NCBI GenBank assembly: GCA_045864775.1
Contig: BTVR01000002.1
Coordinates: 248,001 to 312,000, forward strand
DNA from: Macondimonas sp045864775
GTDB taxonomy: Bacteria > Pseudomonadota > Gammaproteobacteria > UBA5335
Length of the DNA stretch: 64,000 nt
Direction of reading: 5' to 3'
Within the stretch, counting starts at the first letter, position 1; the number at the start of each line of letters is the position of its first letter. The position numbers and the translations under genes are program-made. The notes below the pieces were generated by a model. The model saw only the letters and a program-made list of their open reading frames with translations, did not search any database and was not told where the DNA came from. This document shows, in pieces, positions 1-6,434 of this stretch.

Positions 1-203
1 TGGGGCCAAGCGCTACCTTCTTCTAGGATCGCTTCTGCGACAGGCGAGCCGTCCGAGGCGATCCGGTCGACCACGACGTCCGTGTTGTGGCGTGCGAGAT
101 AGGTGGCGATGTCCGAGCCGGGTTCCGACCCATGCCGTCGTGGATGCCGGTCGGCATCCACGATCAGGACGGTCACGGATTCGGCATTGGAGATGAAAGC
201 CAT
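1..203 (-). CDS. Universal stress protein (UspA-like), partial
   Basis: From an ATG at 203 the minus strand reads MAFISNAESVTVLIVDADR and continues to the window edge, so the 3' end is missing. The run of hydrophobic strand, then DADRHPRRHG, then a GSDIATYLARHN helix resembles the second half of UspA-type alpha/beta domains, where it follows the N-terminal W(D/N)GS motif. That motif is not readable in frame upstream, so either the gene is 5'-truncated or the start is elsewhere. It sits 117 bp beyond the aldo/keto reductase on the same strand. The family assignment is by pattern only. Confidence 0.45.
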   Translation of the reverse strand, partial: MAFISNAESVTVLIVDADRHPRRHGSEPGSDIATYLARHNTDVVVDRIASDGSPVAEAILEEGSAWP

Positions 204-320
204 GCCCGTATTCTTCCCGGCGATGATGCCCCGGCATCGTCTGCCGCCACCCACTGCCGGCCATCGAAACGCCGTCACCGCCACTCCGCGACGGCCTGGC
301 GGCGACGCCGGCCCTTCAGA

Positions 321-1313
321 TCAGAGGCCGGTCATCTTGAGCGCTGCTTCCGGCAGGCGCTCGCCTTCCACCTTGATCTTGGCAACCTCGGCATTGAGCT
401 GGGCGATGTCCTGAGGCTTCAGGTCGAGCGTGACCGCGCCGATGTTCTCTTCCAGGCGATTGAGCTTGGTGGTGCCGGGAATCGGCACGACCCAGGGCTT
501 CTGCGCCAGCAGCCAAGCCAGCGCGACCTGGGCGGGCGTGGCGCCGTTGCGCCCGGCGACGGACTCGACCACCTTGACCAGCGCCATGTTGGCCTTGCGC
601 GCTTCCACGGAGAAACGTGGCACGTGGTTGCGGAAATCGGTCGGATCGAACGTGGTCTTGTCGGTGATCTTGCCGGTCAGGAAGCCGGCGCCGAGCGGGC
701 TGAACGGCACGAAGCCGATGCCCAGTTCCTCCAGCAGCGGCAACAGTTCCAGTTCCGGCCCGCGCCAGAACAGCGAGTACTCGCTCTGCACCGCCGTCAG
801 CGGCTGCACGGCGTGGGCGCGGCGGATGGTCTGCACGCCGGCCTCGGACAGGCCGAAATGCTTGACCTTGCCTGCGGCGATCAGGTCCTTGACCGCGCCG
901 GCCACGTCCTCGATCGGTACCGCCGGGTCCACGCGGTGCTGGTACAGCAGGTCGATATGGTCGGTGCGCAGGCGCTGCAGCATCTTCTCGACCGCGCGCG
1001 CGATGTGCTCGGGCCGGCTGTCGGTGCCGAGGCCGCGCTCGCCGGCCTCCGGGTCGATGTCGAAGCCGAACTTGGTGGCGATGACCACCTGGCCGCGGAT
1101 CGGCTGCAGCGCCTCGCCGACCAGTTCCTCGTTGGCGAAGGGACCGTAGGCCTCGGCGGTGTCGAACAGGGTGATGCCGCGGTCGTGGGCGGCATGGATG
1201 AGCTTGATCATCTCCTGCTTGTCGGCGGCCGGGCCGTACACGGCGGTCATGCCCATGCAGCCCAGGCCGAGGGCGGAGACTTCCAGGTCGTTTCCGAGTT
1301 TGCGGGTTTTCAT
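321..1313 (-). CDS. Aldo/keto reductase
   Basis: A 330-residue NADPH-dependent oxidoreductase of the AKR superfamily (yeast AKR13/YakC-like branch), a cytoplasmic TIM barrel that reduces aldehydes and ketones. The N-terminus MKTRKLG...GLGCMGM is typical. The catalytic tetrad is complete: D51 and Y56 in DTAEAYG, K81 in ATKFG, H126 in LYQHR. The cofactor loop IPGTTKLNRLEENIGA lies near the C-terminus. Full length for the family. The substrate cannot be inferred. It is probably detoxification cargo with the neighbouring stress gene. Confidence 0.93.
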   Translation of the reverse strand: MKTRKLGNDLEVSALGLGCMGMTAVYGPAADKQEMIKLIHAAHDRGITLFDTAEAYGPFANEELVGEALQPIRGQVVIATKFGFDIDPEAGERGLGTDSRPEHIARAVEKMLQRLRTDHIDLLYQHRVDPAVPIEDVAGAVKDLIAAGKVKHFGLSEAGVQTIRRAHAVQPLTAVQSEYSLFWRGPELELLPLLEELGIGFVPFSPLGAGFLTGKITDKTTFDPTDFRNHVPRFSVEARKANMALVKVVESVAGRNGATPAQVALAWLLAQKPWVVPIPGTTKLNRLEENIGAVTLDLKPQDIAQLNAEVAKIKVEGERLPEAALKMTGL

Positions 1314-1410
1314 GCTGTGTGCTCCATTCGTTGTCGATAGTGCCGGCCTGCGTCGAGCGGCCGAATCAGAGGGTCGGCAGGGATTCGTGTAAAAAACGGC
1401 CGAAAGTGAC

Positions 1411-1836
1411 CTAACTGCCTGTCGCAGCTGGCTTTCTTGGCCGCTCCAGAAAATCGAGGGTTGGGCAGTACTCTCCCGCCGGCACTTGGGCGCACCGCGC
1501 TACTTTCTGTTCGAGATCCCTCTCCAGCTGTCGCAGCTCGCGGATTCGTAGACGGACATCGGCGAGCTTTCGCTCGGTCAATTGACGGGTCTGCTCGCAA
1601 GAACGCTCGCCTGTGATCTGTAGCAGGCCAGCGATCTCGTCGAGGCTGAATCCCATCATCTGAGCGCGACGGATGAACTGAAGCCGATTGACATCGTTTT
1701 CGTCGTAACGACGCACGCCTCCTATCGGTCGCTCGGGTTGACGCAGCAGCCTACGGCGCTGGTAGTAGCGCACGGTTTCGACATGCACGTCGGCCGCCGC
1801 CGCCAGCTGGCTGATCGTAAACGTGTTCGGACGCAC
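1411..1836 (-). CDS. merR: MerR, Hg(II)-responsive regulator
   Basis: A 141-residue MerR-family regulator with a GTG start at 1836. The N-terminal winged helix (FTISQLAAAADVHVETVRYY) is followed by the dimerisation helix. The three mercury-ligand cysteines of MerR are present: C80 (RSCEQ), C115 (ARCAQ) and C124 (EYCPTLDFL), matching C82/C117/C126 of Tn21/Tn501 MerR. It is divergent from merT across a 41-bp intergenic region holding the operator, so it should repress itself and both repress and activate merT. Confidence 0.95.
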   Translation of the reverse strand: MRPNTFTISQLAAAADVHVETVRYYQRRRLLRQPERPIGGVRRYDENDVNRLQFIRRAQMMGFSLDEIAGLLQITGERSCEQTRQLTERKLADVRLRIRELRQLERDLEQKVARCAQVPAGEYCPTLDFLERPRKPAATGS

Positions 1837-1839
1837 GGC

Positions 1840-1871
1840 TTGACTCCGTACCTAGGTACAGAGGCTAGTAT
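1840..1871 (+). promoter_or_regulatory. mer promoter/operator
   Basis: TTGACT (1840-1845) and TAGTAT (1866-1871) are separated by 20 bp, the over-long spacer typical of MerR-controlled promoters. The spacer contains the perfect 12-bp palindrome GTACCTAGGTAC. The arrangement matches mer operators of Tn21 type. The merT ATG at 1878 lies 7 bases after the -10 box. Confidence 0.9.
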
Positions 1872-1877
1872 GCTCCG

Positions 1878-2234
1878 ATGCAAACAACCCCGGCCAAATC
1901 GTCTGTTCCAGCCATCGTTGGCGCGAGCATCGCCGCCATTGGCGCATCGGTCTGCTGCGTCGTGCCGCTGGCGTTGGTCCTGCTGGGCATCAGTGGCGCC
2001 TGGATCGGCAACCTGACCGCGCTGGATCCATGGCGCCCTTGGTTCAGTGCTGCCGCCCTGCTGTCGCTGGGGTTAGCCTTCTGGGGCCTGTACGGACCAG
2101 CCTCTCGATGCCGCGCCGAAGGCCAATGCGTGGATCCGGGCATCTTGAGCCGGCGGCGGCGCTGGCTTTGGTTAGCCACTGTCGTGATCGCCTTGTTGTT
2201 GTTGTTTCCGTATTACGTGATTTGGCTTCTGTAG
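1878..2234 (+). CDS. merT: MerT, mercuric ion inner-membrane transporter
   Basis: 118 residues with three hydrophobic segments. Membrane helix 1 carries the vicinal CC pair (residues 26-27, ASVCCVVP) that takes Hg(II) from MerP. A second cysteine pair in the cytoplasmic loop (SRCRAEGQC) normally hands Hg(II) to MerA. Length equals the family norm of about 116. First gene of merT-merP-GDCCVxC. No merA occurs in the window, so imported Hg(II) has no evident reductase here. No Shine-Dalgarno is visible and the ATG coincides with the expected transcription start. Confidence 0.95.
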   Translation: MQTTPAKSSVPAIVGASIAAIGASVCCVVPLALVLLGISGAWIGNLTALDPWRPWFSAAALLSLGLAFWGLYGPASRCRAEGQCVDPGILSRRRRWLWLATVVIALLLLFPYYVIWLL

Positions 2235-2244
2235 GAGACGATCG

Positions 2245-2532
2245 ATGCGCAAGTGGACATTGGCCTTGATGGCCGTCATATGGGCCGGAACGGCGGGGGC
2301 CGCCCCCACTGAGACGGTGGTGTTGCAGGCCGCGAACATGACCTGCCCTACGTGCAGCATCACCATTGAGAAAGCGCTCGAGAAGGTGCCCGGCGTAGCT
2401 GACACTGCGGTCGATACCAAGGCAGCCACGGTAACGGTGACCTTCGATTCCGAGCGTACAAGTGCTTCGGACATCGCACGGGCCATCACCGAAGCAGGCT
2501 TCCCGGCCAAGGCACGGACAAATGGTGGCTGA
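2245..2532 (+). CDS. merP: MerP, periplasmic mercury-binding protein
   Basis: 95 residues. The signal peptide (MRKWTLALMAVIWAGTAGAA) is followed by one heavy-metal-associated domain with the metal motif MTCPTC. MerP scavenges Hg(II) in the periplasm and passes it to MerT. Starts 10 bp after merT with an AGGAGA-type ribosome binding site, and its 3' end overlaps the next gene. Confidence 0.95.
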   Translation: MRKWTLALMAVIWAGTAGAAPTETVVLQAANMTCPTCSITIEKALEKVPGVADTAVDTKAATVTVTFDSERTSASDIARAITEAGFPAKARTNGG

Positions 2533-2737
2533 TCTGCAACTGCAAAGCATGCTGACCTGCCCAGAATGCAGGCACCAGGCCAGCGAGATGATGCCTACCA
2601 CGGCCTGTCAGTTTTTCTACGAGTGTCCAGGCTGCAGCACGGTACTGCGGCCCAAGCCGGGCGACTGTTGTGTGTTCTGTTCGTACGGCACCGTGCCGTG
2701 TCCACCGATCCAGCAACAGAATCCCTGCTGCGGATAG
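2522..2737 (+). CDS. GDCCVxC-domain small Cys-rich protein of the mer operon
   Basis: 71 residues from an ATG at 2522 that overlaps the end of merP by 11 bp (translational coupling). Ten cysteines include an N-terminal CPEC, the signature GDCCVFCSYGTVPCPP and a terminal CCG. This is the GDCCVxC (seleno)protein family known from mer and metal loci. Here all positions are ordinary Cys codons. Probably a soluble thiol metal-binding or reducing protein. Function is unproven. Confidence 0.8.
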   Translation: MVADLQLQSMLTCPECRHQASEMMPTTACQFFYECPGCSTVLRPKPGDCCVFCSYGTVPCPPIQQQNPCCG

Positions 2738-2785
2738 CGGTCGCGGCCACTGGATGCCGATCATCAGCCAACTCGGCGAACAAAC

Positions 2786-2811
2786 GCCCCGGCATACGGG
2801 GCATTTCTTCT
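2786..2811 (+). terminator. Terminator of the merTP operon
   Basis: GCCCCG (2786-2791), 5-nt loop, CGGGGC (2797-2802), then ATTTCTTCT on the plus strand. It sits 48 bp after the GDCCVxC stop and before the oppositely oriented CDF gene. Confidence 0.7.
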
Positions 2812-2839
2812 CTTGGGCCGGGCAACGGGCCGCAACTTG

Positions 2840-3469
2840 CTATTTCGCCTCGTCCCGGTAGCTCCGCCAAGCCATACGGAGTACCCGCCAGGCGGACCGC
2901 AGAAACATCAGCAACAGTCCACCGGCGATGACCAGATCGGGCCAGCCCGCATCGAACAGCCACACGCCGGCGGCCGCCAGCAGTACCGCAACACCCTCGT
3001 ACAGATCATTGCGCGAACACTCCCACGCCGATGACATGTTCACATCGCCGAAGCGGTACGGCGTCAGCAACCACAGGCACAGTGCGTTGAACGCAAGGTT
3101 GATCACCGCAGCAATGCCGATGGCCTCGAAGATCGGTACCTCCGGATGGGCCAGGCGCCAGCCGATCTGGATGGCGACCGCCACCGCGGCGCCGAAAATC
3201 AGCAGTCCCTTGATCAGCGCCACTTTGGCCTTGGCGCGCAAGCTGGCGCCGATCACCGCCAGGCTCAGCAAGTAGGTCAGCGCATCGCCAAGATTGTCGA
3301 GGCTGCCTGACAGCAACGAGGACGATCCGCTGTAAATCGCCGCCGTGATCATCATCACGAAGGTGGCGATGTTGATCGCCAGCACGATCATCAGCACGCG
3401 CCGCTGCCCGGCCTCCAAGGCCCGGATATCCACTGTGCTTCCGCAGCCGCACGAGTCACCCATGGTCAA
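2840..3469 (-). CDS. Cation diffusion facilitator-type efflux protein (short form)
   Basis: 209 residues. Five to six membrane helices; helix 2 holds the CDF motif SLDNLGDALTYLLS and a later helix has SRNDLYEGVAVLLA, both placing acidic or polar metal ligands in the membrane. It lacks the cytoplasmic C-terminal domain of CzcD/YiiP. The N-terminus MTMGDSCGCGS carries a C-x-C metal site. Divergent from the CadR/PbrR-type regulator, so probably Cd/Zn/Pb efflux across the inner membrane. Confidence 0.88.
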   Translation of the reverse strand: MTMGDSCGCGSTVDIRALEAGQRRVLMIVLAINIATFVMMITAAIYSGSSSLLSGSLDNLGDALTYLLSLAVIGASLRAKAKVALIKGLLIFGAAVAVAIQIGWRLAHPEVPIFEAIGIAAVINLAFNALCLWLLTPYRFGDVNMSSAWECSRNDLYEGVAVLLAAAGVWLFDAGWPDLVIAGGLLLMFLRSAWRVLRMAWRSYRDEAK

Positions 3470-3520
3470 GTCTCCAGATGGGAGCGGACGCAGGAATTGC
3501 GGACCGCTGTCAGGTCGGCG

Positions 3521-3551
3521 ATCCTAAAGTCTGTAGCCGCTACAGGGTCAA
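3521..3551 (-). promoter_or_regulatory. MerR-family promoter of the CDF gene
   Basis: Read on the minus strand: TTGACC (3551-3546), a 19-bp spacer containing the dyad CTGTAG-CGG-CTACAG, then TAGGAT (3526-3521). This is the classical layout of CadR/PbrR/ZntR-controlled promoters. The regulator's own ATG is 4 bp beyond the -35 box on the other strand. Confidence 0.88.
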
Positions 3552-3555
3552 GCCC

Positions 3556-3963
3556 ATGAAGATTGGAGAGGTCGCGACACGCAGCGGGTGCCATCCGGAA
3601 ACCGTGCGCTACTACGAGCGCATCGGGTTGTTGCCTGCGCCGCCGCGCACAGCGAGCGGGTACCGCGATTATCGGTCAACGGACGTGGATCGATTGCGCT
3701 TCATCAGTCGTGGCCGCGACCTTGGCTTCTCCCTGGAGGAGATCCGCAGCCTGCTGGGCCTGGCCGAGGACGACGGATTGTCATGCCAAGATGTCGACCG
3801 GCTCGCCCGCGTGCACCTGGTGGACATTCAGGCCCGGCTCGGGGACCTGCAGCGGATGGCCGCTGAGCTCGAACGGGTGATCGGCAGCTGCAGTGGGGGC
3901 GAGCGCGGCCAATGTGTCATCCTGGACACGCTGCGGCGCCCACTGACAAGCACCGAGAAGTGA
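3556..3963 (+). CDS. MerR-family Cd/Pb/Zn-responsive regulator (CadR/PbrR/ZntR-like)
   Basis: 135 residues from MKIGEVATRSGC. A winged helix with HPETVRYYERIGLLP, a dimerisation helix, then metal cysteines at SCQDV and CSGGERGQC, the CadR/PbrR/ZntR pattern and not that of MerR. Divergent from the CDF gene and should switch it on with divalent metal. A longer reading frame begins upstream at 3478, but MKIGEVA is the family start. Its last 45 codons lie antisense to the tail of the following permease. Confidence 0.9.
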   Translation: MKIGEVATRSGCHPETVRYYERIGLLPAPPRTASGYRDYRSTDVDRLRFISRGRDLGFSLEEIRSLLGLAEDDGLSCQDVDRLARVHLVDIQARLGDLQRMAAELERVIGSCSGGERGQCVILDTLRRPLTSTEK

Positions 3964-4988
3964 CCTGGGCGGGCGGCAGCATGGCAGTCACGCGTTGCCA
4001 CCCGTCGTATCAGCGGTATGTAGGCCAGCATTGCGATCAACTCGACCAGCGTCTGGGTCACGATCACCGCCGGTACGATGGGAAGCGCGCCGGGGATCGA
4101 CAGGGCCAACGGCAATATCACCAGTGAGTTGCGCGTGCCCGACGCGAACGCCACGGCCCGTTTCGCCGGAACAGCCAGCTTGAAAATCCGTGCCACCGCA
4201 AGGCCGAGCTGTGGCGCGATGATCGCGAAGGCAATGTAGAACGGCACTACCGAGACCGCAGCATTGCTTGCTGGTCCCAGCTGCGGTGTCACCGCTGCGA
4301 TCACCACGAAGAGCACCCCCGCGGTGGCGGGTACCGGCATCACCCCACCCAGGCCGGCCAAACGGGCCACTCTCGGCGAGCGCGAGGCGGCTGCCTGCAG
4401 GCCCGCCGCGAGCAGTAGCGGGACCGCGATCAGCCAGACGAATGCGTGCAGGAACGGACCTGCCTGGACCAGTGAGGCCGATGTTTCGCCCATCAGCACG
4501 CCGAAGTACAGCGGCAACAGCAACATCTGCACGAGCAATAGAACCGGCGTCGCAGCCAGCAGCAGCGCGGAGTCCGCCTTGCCCAGATGGGAAAAGGTGA
4601 CCACGTAGTCGATGCATGGGCACAGCAGTACGAAGAGCACGGCGATACGGACCAGCGGGTCTGCTGGCAAAAGCGGCAACATGGCCGCGACCAGCAGCGG
4701 CACGACCAGGAAGTTTGCAACGAGCAATGCGCCCAGGAAGCGCCGGTTCGCCAGCGCGGCTCGCAGCTTGACCAACGGCACCTGCAGGAAGGTGACGAAC
4801 AGCATCAATGCCAGCGCGGGATTGATCAGGACTTCCAGCCTGCCGGTGCCGGGTACGGTCAACGCGACGGCGAAGCCGAGCGCAATCGCCAGAAAATAGA
4901 TCGGGATCTGGTGCCGTTCCAGTCTGTCACGCACATCGTTCAACCGACTCATGGGGTGACCGCTGTGCCCTGCCGAATGCCCCGACAC
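3828..4988 (-). CDS. Arsenic resistance permease, bile acid:sodium symporter (SBF/ACR3-like) family
   Basis: 386 residues (a second possible start, MSRLNDVRD, is at residue 13). About ten membrane helices, with LCPCIDYVVTFSHLGKADS in the middle and a GTRNSLVILPLALS segment typical of arsenite-type SBF permeases that expel As(III) from the cytoplasm. Recognisable homology ends near YIPLIRRV (about residue 328). The last ~58 residues are basic, and 45 of them are read antisense through the 3' end of the MerR-family gene, so the natural C-terminus has probably been replaced. Confidence 0.8.
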   Translation of the reverse strand: MSGHSAGHSGHPMSRLNDVRDRLERHQIPIYFLAIALGFAVALTVPGTGRLEVLINPALALMLFVTFLQVPLVKLRAALANRRFLGALLVANFLVVPLLVAAMLPLLPADPLVRIAVLFVLLCPCIDYVVTFSHLGKADSALLLAATPVLLLVQMLLLPLYFGVLMGETSASLVQAGPFLHAFVWLIAVPLLLAAGLQAAASRSPRVARLAGLGGVMPVPATAGVLFVVIAAVTPQLGPASNAAVSVVPFYIAFAIIAPQLGLAVARIFKLAVPAKRAVAFASGTRNSLVILPLALSIPGALPIVPAVIVTQTLVELIAMLAYIPLIRRVATRDCHAAARPGHFSVLVSGRRSVSRMTHWPRSPPLQLPITRSSSAAIRCRSPSRA

Positions 4989-5030
4989 AAAGCGCGGCTC
5001 CGATGGAGAAAGTACTGCAAGCCGGCTCTG

Positions 5031-5623
5031 CTAGCCATGCTCTTGACCTCGCGCATCCCGCAGGATCTCGATGCCCCCCTTCAGGGCGATCGCCGCCACC
5101 GCAAGACCGACGACTAGATCGGGCCAGGCCCGCCCGGTCCAGAGCACCAATCCGCCACCCACAAGCACGCCCGCGTTGGCGACAAAGTCGTTGGTGCTGA
5201 AGGTGGTCGCGGCGCGCACGTTCACGTTGGTCTGCCGGATCTTCTTGAGTAGCCACACACAGGTCGCGTTCACTATGGCGGCTCCCAGGGCCATCACCAT
5301 CATCGTTGTGCCAATGGGCTCGACGTCGCCGAAAAATCGACGGCCCACGTCAACCAGGATTCCCGCGGCGAACAGGATCAGCAGCCAGCCGGACACCTTG
5401 GCCGCCGATCGTTTCCAGGCCGGTGAACGACTGAGCGCGAGCAGGGTGATGATGTGGACAGCGCTGTCGGACGCATTGTCCAGTCCATTCGCAATCAGGG
5501 CGCTTGAGCCGGCAGCGAGGCCCGTGACCCAGAACCCGCGGCAAGCGCGAGGTTCAAGGCAAGGACGATCAACAGGATCCGGCGTTGGTGGGCGTCGTGT
5601 ATTTCGATCTTCTCTTCGCTCAC
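5031..5623 (-). pseudogene. CDF-family transporter (CzcD-like) with one frameshift
   Basis: The frame from GTG 5623 gives a cytosolic start and the first membrane helix (HQRRILLIVLALNLALAAG), then hits a stop. A shift of one base near 5528-5536 restores FWVTGLAAGSSALIANGLDNASDSAVHIITLLALS and runs through a normal CDF protein to 5031. Together about 197 residues with the CDF signature ANGLDNASD. The single indel either inactivates the gene or is a sequencing error. It begins immediately after the czcA remnant and belongs to the tail of the copper operon. Confidence 0.82.
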
Positions 5624-5624
5624 G

Positions 5625-6434
5625 TCAGTGGGCCTCCCGTTGCGACTTCGCTGCGTCGCCGCGGTGCAGAAGACGGTAGAGGGTCGGCAGCACTAGCAGG
5701 GTGAGCAGCGTGGAGGACACGATCCCGCCGATCACCACGGTGGCGAGCGGACGCTGCACCTCCGCGCCCGTGCCGACATTGAGCGCCATCGGGACGAAGC
5801 CGAGCGATGCCACCAGGGCGGTCATCAAGACCGGCCGTAGGCGCTCGAGTGCGCCGTTGAAGACGGCGTCATCCAGCGACTGCCCTTGCTCCCGCAGGTT
5901 GCGAATGAAGGCGATCATGACCAGGCCGTTGAGCACCGCCACGCCCGACAGGGCGATGAAGCCGACCCCGGCGGTGATCGACAACGGGATGCCACGCAGT
6001 GCCAGTGCGGCCACACCGCCGGTCAGGGCCAACGGCACGCCGCTGAACACGATCACCGCATCCCTGGCCGAGCCGAACGCCATGAACAACAGGCCGAAGA
6101 TGAGGACCAGGGTCACCGGTACCACTACTGCGAGCCGTTGGCTGGCCGAGATCAACTGCTCGAACGTGCCGCCGTAGTCGATCCAGTAGCCTTCTGGAAC
6201 GCTCACCTGCTGCTCGATGCGCTGCTGCAGGTCTTCAACGAAGCCGCCCAAGTCGCGATCACGCACGTTGGCCGTGACCACCACCCGGCGCTTTCCGTTC
6301 TCGCGGTTGATCTGGTTTGGTCCGAGCAGGCTCTCGATTTTCGCAACCTCCCGCAGCGGTACGGTCCGCGCGGTCGCCCAGCGTGGCTCCAAGCTCGACC
6401 GGTCCGCGGCCGGCGCGTTGGAGGTCGGCCGCAT
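5625..6434 (-). pseudogene. czcA remnant: C-terminal quarter of a heavy-metal RND pump
   Basis: 270 codons starting at an ATG that overlaps the cusA stop. The protein reads TVPLREVAKIESLLGPNQI then ENGKRRVVVTANVRDRDLGG, followed by four membrane segments ending GGIVSSTLLTLLVLPTLYRL. This is the porter-domain end and C-terminal helices of a CzcA-type divalent-metal RND protein; about 770 N-terminal residues are missing. It cannot form a pump alone. Probably left by recombination between two RND operons. Confidence 0.88.

Noticed and set aside
2522..2737. Selenocysteine in the GDCCVxC protein
   Set aside because: Family members can use UGA, but here the motif positions are ordinary TGT codons and the frame is open without recoding.
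5520..5545. Programmed frameshifting in the CDF gene
   Set aside because: No slippery heptamer or downstream stimulatory structure is visible at the shift; a mutation or sequencing error is simpler.
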